Assembly (NCBI GenBank): GCA_019090895.1
Contig: JAHRVB010000175.1
Coordinates: 1 to 50,292 of the forward strand
Length of the DNA stretch: 50,292 nt
Reading direction: 5' to 3'
Source of the DNA: Kangiellaceae bacterium
GTDB lineage: Bacteria > Pseudomonadota > Gammaproteobacteria > Enterobacterales > Kangiellaceae
Made by a program: the position numbers and the translations under genes. Every line of letters starts with the position of its first letter. The first letter of the stretch is position 1. The notes beneath the pieces were generated by a model, which saw only the letters and a list, made by a program, of their open reading frames with translations, was not told the DNA's origin and did no database searches. Of the stretch, positions 8,516-17,748 are shown in pieces.

Positions 8516-9415
8516 ATGTTCAAAATAACACTCAGTTTCCTTTTAACCGCGTCGGCAGCTATTTTGCAGGTGCAAGGCGCTAACACTAGTGCGAGTGAAC
8601 TGGATAATCTTGTTCTTCAGTGGACTCAATTAGAGCAACAACACAGTGAACTTGATAACCGTTGGCGAGAGAACAAACCGGTGTTGGAACAACAATTACA
8701 ATTATTAAGTGAAGAAAAAAAACAATTACAAAGCCTGTTAGACCAACATACGACTGCCGGCGATGAGGTTGAAAAAGAACGTTTTGATTTATTGCAACAG
8801 CAGACGGAAATGGAAGAAACTCAACAACGATTGGAATTTGGACTCGCAAAAATATCGTCAACAGTAGTTGCAATGCATAAGCGGTTGCCCCCACCTCTTA
8901 AACAACAATGGGATGCCGATATTAGGCTTCTAACCATTGGTCAAGAACCGGCAAGTACTGGTCCTAATAATCCTACCGTAACCAATGCCAATGTGAATAC
9001 TAATATTATTTCAAATAAAAGCAGTGTTCTCAAACAGACCAAAAGCCTATTAAGCAATAGTGAAAAGCTAGACAAATTGTTGAGTCTGCTCAATAAAATA
9101 AATCAGTTTGAACAACGAGTGGCTTTACATCAAACCACCATGCAATTGACTGGATCTAAAAACCAAGGTGAAACCATCGAAGTTCAAGTTGACCAAGTGT
9201 ATCTAGGTACCTCGCAAGGTTGGTACATCAGTAAAGATGGCCGATTTTGGGGAGCTGGCAATAGCGGTAAACAAGGATGGCAATGGCGTCACCAAGACAC
9301 TGATGTCGACGTTTCTGAATTGCGTCAAACAGTAAAAATGCTGACAGATCCGGCATCCGCAACTTTAGTTAGCCTGCCAATAAATATCGTCTCCAGAGCG
9401 GAGATAGCCGAATGA
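8516..9415 (+). CDS. DUF3450 family periplasmic coiled-coil protein of the TonB2-type system
   Basis: 299 residues. A signal peptide (MFKITLSFLLTASAAILQVQGA) is followed by a long Gln/Glu-rich coiled coil (about residues 25-125) with LEQQLQLL-type heptads and MHKRLPPPLKQQW. A second half carries GWYISKDGRFWGAG, a short motif typical of DUF3450. The family is nearly always the first gene of dedicated ExbB/ExbD/TonB clusters in marine gammaproteobacteria and probably couples the energizer to the periplasm. A TTG at 8483 is in frame, but the ATG at 8516 gives the clean signal peptide. It overlaps the next gene by four bases (ATGA), indicating translational coupling. Confidence 0.85.
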   Translation: MFKITLSFLLTASAAILQVQGANTSASELDNLVLQWTQLEQQHSELDNRWRENKPVLEQQLQLLSEEKKQLQSLLDQHTTAGDEVEKERFDLLQQQTEMEETQQRLEFGLAKISSTVVAMHKRLPPPLKQQWDADIRLLTIGQEPASTGPNNPTVTNANVNTNIISNKSSVLKQTKSLLSNSEKLDKLLSLLNKINQFEQRVALHQTTMQLTGSKNQGETIEVQVDQVYLGTSQGWYISKDGRFWGAGNSGKQGWQWRHQDTDVDVSELRQTVKMLTDPASATLVSLPINIVSRAEIAE

Positions 9416-10770
9416 TTGCAATAAACTCATTCGAACAATTTCTATCGGTTGCGAAAAGAAAAATGGTTGTTCGACTCATGTTAGTTTGCACATTTCTTCT
9501 GATAACTTCTGTTAATGCCAATACCATGGTGGAAGTCAGCCAGAGTTTACTGTCTGACATAAAACAATCACAGCAACGCTTAAACAGCCGCGAAGCACGT
9601 ATTAGTATTGAAAAGAACAAATTAGCCAAAGCAATTCGTTCTGAACAACAAAAGGTCATGACACTTCGTAAAAGAACAGCCGTAAATCGTCGGCTAGTGG
9701 ATGATAAAACACTTGCTCTATCGAAAATACAACAACGGTTAAAAGAATGGCGTAGCCAAGATAATTACCAAAAACGCCTTTTATTAGAGCTAGCAGAACG
9801 GCAAGAACTATCAGTTCAACGCATCAATCAAATCAGAAATGACAATCAATTTGGCCTAGCATTTTTACAAGAATTTGTTACCGGGCAACAAAAATCTTTG
9901 TCTCCTCAATGGATAGAAGAAAAAGTAGCCCATGATTCTGGCGAAATTATTAGGGCAAAAACATTAAAGCTCGGTCCCGTTAAATGGTTTTTAATGTCAG
10001 ATTTACGAGCCGGACTATTAGATGACGATAACAAAATGACTTATTCATTTGATCAACAACAATCAAACAACTTAGCAGTGCTTGAAGAGATAGGGAAAGC
10101 CAGTATCAATTTTGACCCTACTCTCGAACGAGCATTGCAAATTAATAAACAACAAGAAAATATTTTTGAACATATACAGCGAGGTGGTATTTGGGCAATA
10201 CCCATTATGTTATTTGCACTGTTTGCTTTAATCATCGCTCTGACTAAGGTGTGGGAATTGTGGCGATTACCAGCACTGATGCCTTTATTGACAGAACGAA
10301 TCGATGCAATATCGAATTCCAGCACTTCGGATAAAAGACTGCAGCGCCTTAAACAGTTAGAGAACCAGTTACAAGGCGCACAACAAACCCTGATAAAAAT
10401 TGCTATTTCAACGCCCGACCGTGAGCAAAGAGATGATTTTCTATTAGCTTTTTTGGTGGAAAATAGACAGAAAATGTCTAGCCGGTTAGGTGCTATAGCT
10501 ATTACCGCGGCTGTCTCTCCATTACTAGGCTTATTAGGGACTGTTTCAGGAATGATCGAAACGTTTCAAATGATGACGATATTTGGTGCGGGCGATCCTT
10601 CGGTTGTGTCTGGTGGTATTTCTAAAGCTTTAATTACCACGGAGCTAGGATTAGTGGTCGCAATTCCAGCCTTAATATTGCATGCATTATTATCTCGTCA
10701 AATTAAGAATCACAATACCCTATTAGACACCACAGCGATTCGATTGGGTAAGTTGGATTCACTCGCGTGA
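9412..10770 (+). CDS. ttpC: TtpC-like MotA/TolQ/ExbB proton-channel protein with long periplasmic coiled coil
   Basis: 452 residues. A hydrophobic leader (RLMLVCTFLLITSVNA) precedes about 220 residues of charged coiled coil. Three membrane segments follow: the first at about 257-281 (AIPIMLFALFALIIALT), the others within about 360-425. The MotA/ExbB signature is present (AITAAVSPLLGLLGTVSGMIETFQ and SKALITTELGLVVAIPALI). The long N-terminal domain distinguishes TtpC of TonB2 systems from ordinary ExbB. The start at 9412 has GGAG upstream and overlaps the previous stop; a Met at 9463 would give a more compact signal peptide. It ends in a GTGA overlap with the small ExbB gene. Confidence 0.88.
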   Translation: MIAINSFEQFLSVAKRKMVVRLMLVCTFLLITSVNANTMVEVSQSLLSDIKQSQQRLNSREARISIEKNKLAKAIRSEQQKVMTLRKRTAVNRRLVDDKTLALSKIQQRLKEWRSQDNYQKRLLLELAERQELSVQRINQIRNDNQFGLAFLQEFVTGQQKSLSPQWIEEKVAHDSGEIIRAKTLKLGPVKWFLMSDLRAGLLDDDNKMTYSFDQQQSNNLAVLEEIGKASINFDPTLERALQINKQQENIFEHIQRGGIWAIPIMLFALFALIIALTKVWELWRLPALMPLLTERIDAISNSSTSDKRLQRLKQLENQLQGAQQTLIKIAISTPDREQRDDFLLAFLVENRQKMSSRLGAIAITAAVSPLLGLLGTVSGMIETFQMMTIFGAGDPSVVSGGISKALITTELGLVVAIPALILHALLSRQIKNHNTLLDTTAIRLGKLDSLA

Positions 10771-11192
10771 GTAACTTTCAATCGATATTCAGTAATATTA
10801 TTGTGTGGTTAATTTTATTAACCGCATTGGCTTGTTATACGCTTCTCATTGAACTATTGGTTCATAAAAATAAGAACCTACAGTGGATTGCTAAAGTCAG
10901 CAGTTGGAAAGATAGTTTACAAGTAATGCTAAATTGTTTACCACTTCTTGGCTTATTTGGAACCATAGTCGGATTGTTACGGACTTTTACTCAAATGTCG
11001 TATGGCAGTATGGATCAACAAGAGCTTCTCAGCAGTGGCATTGCTGATGCAATGTTTACCACCCAAATTGGACTTGTTATGGTCATACCGGGCTGGTTAT
11101 TACATGCTTATCTGAAACATCATCATCGCGGAATTGAAGCTAACCAAAACCAACGATTGTTAAGAGGAGATGAAATATGCGCTCCAGGCTAG
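10767..11192 (+). CDS. exbB: ExbB-type biopolymer transport protein (short form)
   Basis: 141 residues starting at a GTG that overlaps the previous stop codon. It has three membrane segments and the compact MotA/TolQ/ExbB core CLPLLGLFGTIVGLLRTF, then GIADAMFTTQIGLVMVIPGWLL. It is shorter than classical ExbB (about 240 aa), as in TonB2-type clusters, where this small protein works with the longer TtpC-like subunit. It overlaps the ExbD gene by 16 bases, so the subunits are likely made in fixed proportion. Inner membrane; with ExbD it forms the proton channel that energizes TonB. Confidence 0.88.
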   Translation: MSNFQSIFSNIIVWLILLTALACYTLLIELLVHKNKNLQWIAKVSSWKDSLQVMLNCLPLLGLFGTIVGLLRTFTQMSYGSMDQQELLSSGIADAMFTTQIGLVMVIPGWLLHAYLKHHHRGIEANQNQRLLRGDEICAPG

Positions 11193-11581
11193 AACAACAA
11201 CTTGCTGAACAAGAGCAAGGGATCGATTTATCGCCACTATTAGATGTCGTTTTTATTTTACTCATATTTTTTATAGTCACCACTGTTTTTGTAAGGGAAA
11301 GTGGTATTGATGTTGATAAACCGAAAGCAGTTTCTACTGAGCAATTGCAAAGAAATGTGATACTAATTGCGATTAGCGATTCTGGCGAAGTTATGTATGA
11401 CAGCACTAATATCGGTGTCGCGGGCGTGAGAATAACTGTTTCACAATCAATCAGAAAGAAAGACAAAGCTGTTGTTATTCAGGCGGATAAACGAGTGCCT
11501 ACTGAGCTGCTAGTCAAGGTCATCGATCAAGCAAAGCTTGCCGGAGCAAGCCAAGTTAATATAGCGACGCAAGGATTCTAA
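11177..11581 (+). CDS. exbD: ExbD/TolR-type biopolymer transport protein
   Basis: 134 residues. A short cytoplasmic N-terminus leads into DLSPLLDVVFILLIFFIVTT, which holds the membrane Asp (in LLDVV) needed for proton conduction in the family. The periplasmic domain ends in VIQADKRVPTELLVKVIDQA, a standard ExbD motif. A good ribosome site (GAGGAG) lies inside the end of the preceding gene. Stop and next start are separated by one base. Confidence 0.92.
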   Translation: MRSRLEQQLAEQEQGIDLSPLLDVVFILLIFFIVTTVFVRESGIDVDKPKAVSTEQLQRNVILIAISDSGEVMYDSTNIGVAGVRITVSQSIRKKDKAVVIQADKRVPTELLVKVIDQAKLAGASQVNIATQGF

Positions 11582-11582
11582 T

Positions 11583-12212
11583 ATGCCACGAACAATTGCC
11601 TTTTTAGTATCCGCTGGATTGGTTGCCACGTTAATTTTATCGGTCTTGTGGTTTCAAGAACTTAAACTATTAAAACCCCAAACCTTAACGGTTAGGCAGA
11701 TTACCATTGCGACACCTCCTCCAAAACCGCCGCCTCCATTGGTTAAGAAAAACCAATTTGAATCGACGATGAGCATCAACATAACCGCGAATGGAGCAGG
11801 GCCAGCGATGAAATTTGCGGAGGTAAAATTACCGCAACAAATGGATTTGTCAGAACTATCGCCACCAAATATCGAACATATGAAGGGTGCTTTTGTCGAT
11901 AATCTAAGTGTGGATTGGCAAGCATTTGGCTTGAGTGAGCTAGATGACGTTCCAAGACTATTAACCAACCTTAAAATTAGCTACCCAACCAGTTTAGTGC
12001 GCAAAGGCATCCATCGCATCGATGTGGAATTGGATGTATTAATCGATGAAAGTGGCAAGGTTGTACTGCGCAGAATTGTCAGAAATCCGCACCCAGAATT
12101 CGAATCGATCATTCAAAAACTAATGAAAAAAGCGCGGTTCACTGCCCCAAAGAAAAATGGTGTCCCTGTACGTGCTGCTTTTAACTGGCCATTGGAGTTT
12201 AGCCACTCATGA
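11583..12212 (+). CDS. tonB: TonB-family energy transducer
   Basis: 209 residues with an N-terminal membrane anchor (residues about 8-25), a short proline-rich segment (TPPPKPPPPLVKK, about 43-55) and a C-terminal TonB domain (about 125-205) with SYPTSLVRKGIHRIDVELDV and a final FNWPLEF. The proline spacer is much shorter than in E. coli TonB, as usual for TonB2. It would contact the TonB box of the receptor at 1769-4162. It overlaps the TPR gene through ATGA. Confidence 0.9.
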   Translation: MPRTIAFLVSAGLVATLILSVLWFQELKLLKPQTLTVRQITIATPPPKPPPPLVKKNQFESTMSINITANGAGPAMKFAEVKLPQQMDLSELSPPNIEHMKGAFVDNLSVDWQAFGLSELDDVPRLLTNLKISYPTSLVRKGIHRIDVELDVLIDESGKVVLRRIVRNPHPEFESIIQKLMKKARFTAPKKNGVPVRAAFNWPLEFSHS

Positions 12213-13555
12213 AACATAAGCGTTTTGTATTAATTATCTTTCTAATGCTGACTAATGTACAAGCTAAGGGCTTGCGTTTATCAGTACCTGAGCCGCAATT
12301 GTTTTTACCATCAATTAGCGCTCCCCTAGAACAAAGAGAAGCCAAAATTACGCCATTAGAATATCCTCTTGCCCAAGAGTTAAAGCCGTTGTTAGATAAT
12401 AATCAATATAGCGATGTATTAACAAAACTTGAAAAACATCAGATTCAGCAAGAGACCATTAGTCCGGCGCTGCATCTATTAACCGCACAAATTCATATGC
12501 AATTAAAACAAACCGAAAGCGCTGAGAAAAATTATCTAGCCGCACTAAAACAAATGCCCGATCTGGTTAGAGCCCATCGCGGGTTGTCTATTTTGTATTT
12601 ATCAATTGGCGAAATGGAACAGTCACAAACCTCTCTAATAAGAGCTATTAGTTTAGGATTGGGGGACTCTAATTCATATGCACAGCTCGGTTATTTAAAT
12701 ATGCAATTGAATGACTCTTTAAGCTCAGTCAGCGCTTATCAACAAGCTTTAATGCTAGCTCCTGTCAATAAAGATATTCAACAAGGATTATTATTTGCGC
12801 TGATTCGAAGCAAACAGATTTCGGCTGCCGGGAGCTTACTCGATAAAATGTTAAAAGAATCACCAAACAAATCTGCGATGTGGTTGCAAAGGGCTAACTT
12901 GGCTTTAGAAAGCGAAGACAAAGACAAGGCACTTGCCAGCATGGAAGTGGCGATTAGACTCGGTGACAAAACACCAGCGACGCGTCTACTTGCCGCTCAA
13001 ATACACTTATCTAAGCAAAACTATAATCGAGCTGTTTTTTTATTAGGTGCTTTAATTGAGTCAAAACAATTGGATATGAGTGCTTTTGATGGATTACTCA
13101 GCTGGATGTTGCGGGAGAAAAAGTGGGAACATGCTAGCAGATTATTAGCAAAAATGAAGACCCGAAGTCAGAGATATACAAGTTATGATAAGAGCCGTTT
13201 ATTCCATTTTGAGGGAGTTCTAGCAGGTTCTAATGGAAGAACGAGCCAAGCAAAAGCGTCGTTTCAACGAGCAATCAATACCGACCCGAGCAATGGCGAT
13301 GCTCTCATCGCATTAGCCAAGCTAGTCACTAACCAAAGCGACTTTACTCACGCGGAATTACTTTACCAACGGGCCGAAAGACTTAAAACTGTACGACTTC
13401 AAGCGATGCTCGGACGTGCTCAAATTTATATTAATCAACAAGGATTTGGTCAAGCATTAGATTTACTTCGAAAAGCAAAACACGAATTTCCAACACAGCA
13501 TGGATTGGAAGCAAACATACAGTCCCTAGCCAGCATCGTTAATAATCAAAGTTAG
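12209..13555 (+). CDS. Tetratricopeptide-repeat protein of the TonB2-type operon
   Basis: 448 residues with a signal peptide (MKHKRFVLIIFLMLTNVQA) and TPR-like helices from about residue 60 to the end (e.g. SPALHLLTAQIHMQLKQTESAEKNYLAALKQ). It is the last gene of the DUF3450-TtpC-ExbB-ExbD-TonB operon, where a TPR protein is a regular member. A periplasmic scaffold role is probable; the exact function is unknown. ATGA overlap with tonB supports co-translation. Confidence 0.85.
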   Translation: MKHKRFVLIIFLMLTNVQAKGLRLSVPEPQLFLPSISAPLEQREAKITPLEYPLAQELKPLLDNNQYSDVLTKLEKHQIQQETISPALHLLTAQIHMQLKQTESAEKNYLAALKQMPDLVRAHRGLSILYLSIGEMEQSQTSLIRAISLGLGDSNSYAQLGYLNMQLNDSLSSVSAYQQALMLAPVNKDIQQGLLFALIRSKQISAAGSLLDKMLKESPNKSAMWLQRANLALESEDKDKALASMEVAIRLGDKTPATRLLAAQIHLSKQNYNRAVFLLGALIESKQLDMSAFDGLLSWMLREKKWEHASRLLAKMKTRSQRYTSYDKSRLFHFEGVLAGSNGRTSQAKASFQRAINTDPSNGDALIALAKLVTNQSDFTHAELLYQRAERLKTVRLQAMLGRAQIYINQQGFGQALDLLRKAKHEFPTQHGLEANIQSLASIVNNQS

Positions 13556-13622
13556 ATCTCGACTCTGTTTTTCGTTAAAAGTAAAGACAGGCAAACTAAT
13601 ACAAACCATTAGAAGGTTCATC

Positions 13623-14771
13623 ATGAAAAAATTATCAACATCCATCATATCATTTAGCTTGTTTTTGTTTGCATCGACACTAGTGTCGGCACAGGGCGAT
13701 AAAGAGAAACCGTTAGAATGTGAAGACAAGCAATTCACCTTTAGCTGGGCAATGGTAGACCAATGCGATATGAAACCTCGCGGCGGGTCGAGCAAAGGTG
13801 TAAAAAATGTTCTCGACACTGAAGTTCACCCAGGTTGGAAATCGATTCAAAACGATTCTTTGTCTAGCTTTGAAAAAGATCGACTCGCCATTTTAGCGAT
13901 GGCTGGTCCGTATCGAGTTAGCTTCGACTTTTTGGAAATCGCAGGATATACGCCTGATTACAAACCTGCAAGACCGTATCAGTCGTGGGGAAACGAATAT
14001 GTATATGTCGCCGAAGAGCGTGAGGAATTTATTAGCTTACAGCATATAATGGTCATGTATTTTCATAAAGAGGATGGCAGTATTTCTGAACCGATGGTCA
14101 TGAAACACTGGCGGCAAGATTGGCAATTTCAGAAAGACAATAACTTCTCGTACATTGGCAACCGTCAATGGGAAACCAAAAAGTTAACCAAACAAGCAAT
14201 TAAGGGAACATGGTCACAATCAGTTTATCAAGTCGACGACTCTCCTCGTTATGAATCTTATGGTAGATGGCAGCACGCGGCTAATTTTTCAACTTGGAAA
14301 AGTGAAACCACTTGGCGACCATTACCACGTCGTGAAGGAAGTGTTAGAGACGACTACAATGTACTCGAGGGAACAAACCGCCATACCATCACACCAACTG
14401 GTTGGGTACAAGAGGAAGAAAATTATAAACTGAACTTAGATAAGCAAGGCGTTCCAGTGACAAGTATGCCGTATTTATCAAAAGAGCTTGGCGTTAATCG
14501 ATACGAACGTATTGTTGAACATGATTTTTCTCCTGGCGACAAGTACTGGCAAGGCAGCAGTCCTTATTGGTCTGATGTAAGAGCTGTTTGGAAGGAGCTT
14601 ATTGCAGAATACAAAAATATGACGATCCATAAACGTAAAGATAAACAATTTATGTTTATGGCTCTTTTTGAAAAAGCACAAGCTATTGCTGATGGTGAAA
14701 AATATGAATCTAAACAGGGTAAGAAGATCATTCGTGAAACGTTAGCGCCGTTTATAGATATAGCTGAATAA
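13623..14771 (+). CDS. DUF6607 family secreted protein
   Basis: 382 residues with a signal peptide (cut after LVSA). The mature protein starts with a Cys-containing segment (CEDKQFTFSWAMVDQCDM) and then shows the family landmarks FEKDRLAILAMAGPYRVSFDFLE, RPYQSWGNEYVYV and MVMKHWRQDWQF. It is rich in Trp. The function of the family is unknown, but members recur next to TonB-dependent heme-type receptors and PepSY genes. AGAAGG precedes the ATG. It lies 67 bases after the TPR gene, so it may be read from the same Fur-controlled promoter. Confidence 0.8.
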   Translation: MKKLSTSIISFSLFLFASTLVSAQGDKEKPLECEDKQFTFSWAMVDQCDMKPRGGSSKGVKNVLDTEVHPGWKSIQNDSLSSFEKDRLAILAMAGPYRVSFDFLEIAGYTPDYKPARPYQSWGNEYVYVAEEREEFISLQHIMVMYFHKEDGSISEPMVMKHWRQDWQFQKDNNFSYIGNRQWETKKLTKQAIKGTWSQSVYQVDDSPRYESYGRWQHAANFSTWKSETTWRPLPRREGSVRDDYNVLEGTNRHTITPTGWVQEEENYKLNLDKQGVPVTSMPYLSKELGVNRYERIVEHDFSPGDKYWQGSSPYWSDVRAVWKELIAEYKNMTIHKRKDKQFMFMALFEKAQAIADGEKYESKQGKKIIRETLAPFIDIAE

Positions 14772-14784
14772 AACGCTAAGTTAT

Positions 14785-14825
14785 TTCCTAATAGAGAAAT
14801 GTTTTTTGCATCTCTCTATTAGGAA
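14785..14825. terminator. Stem-loop after the iron island
   Basis: A perfect 13-bp inverted repeat (TTCCTAATAGAGA at 14785-14797 and its complement at 14813-14825) with a 15-base loop. It lies directly behind the DUF6607 stop. There is no T-tract after it, so it may act as an RNA 3'-end protector or a weak terminator. Confidence 0.55.
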
Positions 14826-14918
14826 TAGTCCAGGCTATTTCACTACGAAGCTTTGAACGAATAACTATATTTGGTATGACTCCGTCGCTTATCCTAACAG
14901 GTCCTTCAATAAAAACTT

Positions 14919-15526
14919 TTAGTTCTTGATTTTGATCACACCATACGGTTGACTAGTCACATCAGAAAAAACAACTTTATCCGTTAATGAATCCGTAACC
15001 GTTAAACTCAGCGTTCGATTACGGCCGGCCCCATTCTGCGCAGCAAGAACAAACGACGCTTTCAGTGAATAGACATAATCATCGTGATTACCTATATCGA
15101 AACTGGTTAGCGATTCGTTGGCATTACCTGAACGAATTTGAAATGAGCCTTCTTTACCAAGACAAATCGCTAATCGCCCTAAATTGCAAGAGAGTGTCAC
15201 TTCATAGGGATAAACTGCTGCATTAGCTTTTCGCTATGGCCAAACGAACTCGAGTTTTTAAGCGATTTCTTGTGCTTACTGTGGAGTGCATTCACCCATC
15301 TCAATGAGTTTTTGAGATTTGCTTTAGAGCACTTCCCTTGCCCCAAACAAGCATTCTTAGTAAGAACGCCTGCCCATTTATACATGCCATCTGAAACCAG
15401 TTCTTTCTCGTACTCTTTCCAAGATTCATCTATTTGTTCCTTATTGATGCTACGGATATCGCAGAAGACCGGTTGTTTTCTGGCAAGAAGAGGCAGTGAA
15501 AAACACATTGGAATGAAACAATACAC
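14919..15526 (-). pseudogene. Small secreted protein gene split by a probable one-base deletion
   Basis: Two adjoining minus-strand frames (15526-15197 and 15200-14919) appear to be one gene. The first begins with a hydrophobic leader ending PLLA, then a Cys-containing region (VFCDIRSINKEQ, LTKNACLGQGKCSK). The second continues with TLSCNLGRLAICLGKEGSFQ and a beta-rich end. Adding one A to the AAAA run (15228-15231 on the plus strand as TTTT) joins them without a stop: ..FGHSEKANAAVYPYEVTLSC. The restored protein is about 202 residues, secreted, and matches no family I recognise. The start is a GTG with no good ribosome site. Alternatively the GTGA overlap makes them two coupled genes, but the continuous reading after repair argues against that. 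Confidence 0.55.
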
Positions 15527-15550
15527 CAGCCAACTAGGGAAACTAACTAA

Positions 15551-15745
15551 ATGCGTATTTTATCACTCGATTTTTGGAAAGAGCTTACTTTTAGGTGGCC
15601 GGTGTCTATTTTCGCCACGATGCTACTTTCAACCACTAGCGGTATTATTGCTAAGGTCCAATTGGATAATACTGATAATATCAAACCGTCTTTCGAAGTT
15701 AAAAAGTCCCTTTCCTCAATAACCTGTCATAACTTGATATTGTGA
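15551..15745 (+). CDS. Possible small membrane protein (64 aa), doubtful
   Basis: A short frame with GGAAA a few bases before the ATG, starting MRILSLDFWKELTFRW with a hydrophobic stretch WPVSIFATMLLSTTSGIIA. It is divergent from the secreted-protein gene. No family recognised; it could be chance. Confidence 0.25.
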   Translation: MRILSLDFWKELTFRWPVSIFATMLLSTTSGIIAKVQLDNTDNIKPSFEVKKSLSSITCHNLIL

Positions 15746-15785
15746 CCTGTATTGTTATCACTATTAGAATTAGCACTTAATTATT

Positions 15786-16670
15786 TCATAACTGAGCAAG
15801 CGAATATTGGCCCAGCTTGTTGATTAATACCTGCGAAAAATACTGATACGCCGCTCTCACTTTCGAAGATTTTTTTAAATCGACGTGATGCAAAACCCAT
15901 AACCCCCAACCGGGCTCGACAAAACCGGTCGGAATACGCACAAGTGTAGGGTCAAGCTCTCCATACATACAAGGAATTTGCGCAATCCCAGCTCCGCTTC
16001 GCAACCCAGCGAGCATGCCCATTACTGAGTCATAACGTATTCCCACTTCAACGTCTGGGAAGTTCTTGGTTAACCATAAGGGCCTGCCCTCAACATCCAG
16101 CCAAGTGAGAGCTTTAACTATAGGGCAATTTATTTGAGGATTGTTACATATAAATTGTTTAGATGCATAAACAGCATAATCGACAGTAGTCACTTTTCTA
16201 CCAATTAAATATTTGGGAGGATTATCGGTAAAGCGAATCGCTATATCTGCTTCTAAAGCGTTAAGGTTAAGGGGACTGTCTGAACTGATGATTTCGAGTT
16301 GGATTTCTGGGTATTGTTGATTAAATTTGTGAAAGTCATCACTAAGAAAATAATATGAAATGGAGTCCGGAAGCGTAAGCCTTAACTTACCTTCCAGCTG
16401 AATGTCTTGGCCTAAAAGCTTTCGATTAAATGCCTGTGCATCATTTTCCATTTCTTCTGCGAATTTAACAACGGCTTCGGCTTCCGTAGTGAGTACAAGG
16501 CCATCTTTGCTTCGTTCGAAGAGTTTTGACTGGAGCTTATCTTCTAAGCTATTGATACGCCTAGAAACTGTAGTATGGTTTACTTTTAATGATTTAGCAG
16601 CGGCCGAAATAGTTCCTTTTCTAGAGACTGCTAAAAAAAAACGAATGTCATCCCAATTTTCCATCTGCAT
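15786..16670 (-). CDS. LysR-family transcriptional regulator
   Basis: 294 residues from the ATG complementary to 16668-16670. The N-terminal winged helix (about residues 5-63) reads WDDIRFFLAVSRKGTISAAAKSLKVNHTTVSRRI, a standard LysR DNA-binding segment. The effector domain follows (about 90-290). Starts at 16691, 16670 and 16664 are all possible; AGG lies ten bases before the one chosen. It is transcribed away from the redoxin gene at 16872, the usual divergent layout for LysR and its target. A 12-bp palindromic motif overlapping its start codon recurs at 18043 (see findings). The effector is unknown. Confidence 0.88.
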   Translation of the reverse strand: MQMENWDDIRFFLAVSRKGTISAAAKSLKVNHTTVSRRINSLEDKLQSKLFERSKDGLVLTTEAEAVVKFAEEMENDAQAFNRKLLGQDIQLEGKLRLTLPDSISYYFLSDDFHKFNQQYPEIQLEIISSDSPLNLNALEADIAIRFTDNPPKYLIGRKVTTVDYAVYASKQFICNNPQINCPIVKALTWLDVEGRPLWLTKNFPDVEVGIRYDSVMGMLAGLRSGAGIAQIPCMYGELDPTLVRIPTGFVEPGWGLWVLHHVDLKKSSKVRAAYQYFSQVLINKLGQYSLAQL

Positions 16671-16677
16671 AAATGCA
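16666..16677. promoter_or_regulatory. Candidate operator at the LysR start codon
   Basis: TGCATAAATGCA forms TGCAT/ATGCA arms around AA and overlaps the LysR start. Its reverse complement TGCATTTATGCA recurs exactly at 18043-18054. Autorepression by the LysR protein is possible, but this is inference. Confidence 0.3.
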
Positions 16678-16871
16678 CTACCTACTTGCAATATCTATAA
16701 TGTACACGCGATTTCGCATAGCCTATCATAAATTCGGTTAATCACAAGGCTCGTTATTACAGCTAAGTTTATTACAAGTCTGGTTTACGACCCATCTTGT
16801 TTTTAAGTAATCCACTTATTGGGGGCTTACCAGAAAAACCATTTATCTAGAATTTAACCAGAGGGAATATA

Positions 16872-17732
16872 ATGAATAAATTAAAATCGATGTTCATTGG
16901 TATGTATCCAATGTTTGCAATGGCTGCCGCAGGTTACAGTATTTACATTCAGGCCAGCGCTGGATTTTCATTGGCATGGACAGGCGTATTTTTAACGACA
17001 GGCCCTGTGATGATACTTATCATGAGTTTAGTATTATTTAAGAACCAAGCGAGAACAACGAAGCATTTTCCAATCATCACGGCTGCTTCATTTACTGGAT
17101 TAGGTCTTTCGCTATTTGATTCTATTCAGGTGCAAAATCCACAAGGATATGCCATCGTCATTTCTATTTCTGGCTTTGTTAGCTTTCTAATCTATAACTT
17201 TTGGTATTCATCACTGAGTCGACCAACCAATAACAAAATTGCCAAAGGCAATCAACTGCCTAAATTCGTAATTACGGCCACTGATTCTACACGAGTTAGT
17301 TCTGAAACATTTATAGGCAATCCAACGGTCATGATTTTTTTTCGAGGTAACTGGTGCCCCTTATGCATGGCACAAATCAAAGAAATAGTTGCTGACTACA
17401 AACGTATAAGTTCACTCGGTGCAAAAGTTAAGTTTATTAGCCCCCAACCAAAAAAGAACACCATAAAACTTGCAAATAGTCATAAGCTAGAGCTGGAGTT
17501 TTATACGGATAATGGTAATAAAGCTGCGAAACAACTGGGTATAGAAATGAAGAATGGCTTGCCAATGGGAATGGAAATGCTAGGTTATGATTCAGACACT
17601 GTTTTACCAACAGTTATAATCACAGATTCGAATGGCACCATATTATATGCTAACGAAACTAATAATTATCGCATCCGTCCCGAACCGGAAGAGTTTATTA
17701 AAGTGCTACAAGCGCAGCCAACTTTATCCTAA
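16872..17732 (+). CDS. Membrane-anchored redoxin / peroxiredoxin-like protein
   Basis: 286 residues. Three or four membrane segments occupy residues 1-115 (MFAMAAAGYSIYIQASAGF, LIMSLVLF, ISISGFVSFLIYNFWY). A thioredoxin-fold AhpC/TSA-like domain follows at about 125-283 with the redox motif NWCPLC (Cys162 and Cys165), PTVMIFFRG before it and LPTVIITDSNGTILYAN after it. The WCPxC form resembles PRX-like2 / peroxiredoxin-like proteins. It may act as a membrane-bound thiol reductase or peroxidase; topology was not resolved. GAGGGA lies just before the ATG. The DUF427 gene follows after 16 bases, so the two are likely co-transcribed. Confidence 0.78.
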   Translation: MNKLKSMFIGMYPMFAMAAAGYSIYIQASAGFSLAWTGVFLTTGPVMILIMSLVLFKNQARTTKHFPIITAASFTGLGLSLFDSIQVQNPQGYAIVISISGFVSFLIYNFWYSSLSRPTNNKIAKGNQLPKFVITATDSTRVSSETFIGNPTVMIFFRGNWCPLCMAQIKEIVADYKRISSLGAKVKFISPQPKKNTIKLANSHKLELEFYTDNGNKAAKQLGIEMKNGLPMGMEMLGYDSDTVLPTVIITDSNGTILYANETNNYRIRPEPEEFIKVLQAQPTLS

Positions 17733-17748
17733 ATTGGAGAGTCCAAAA

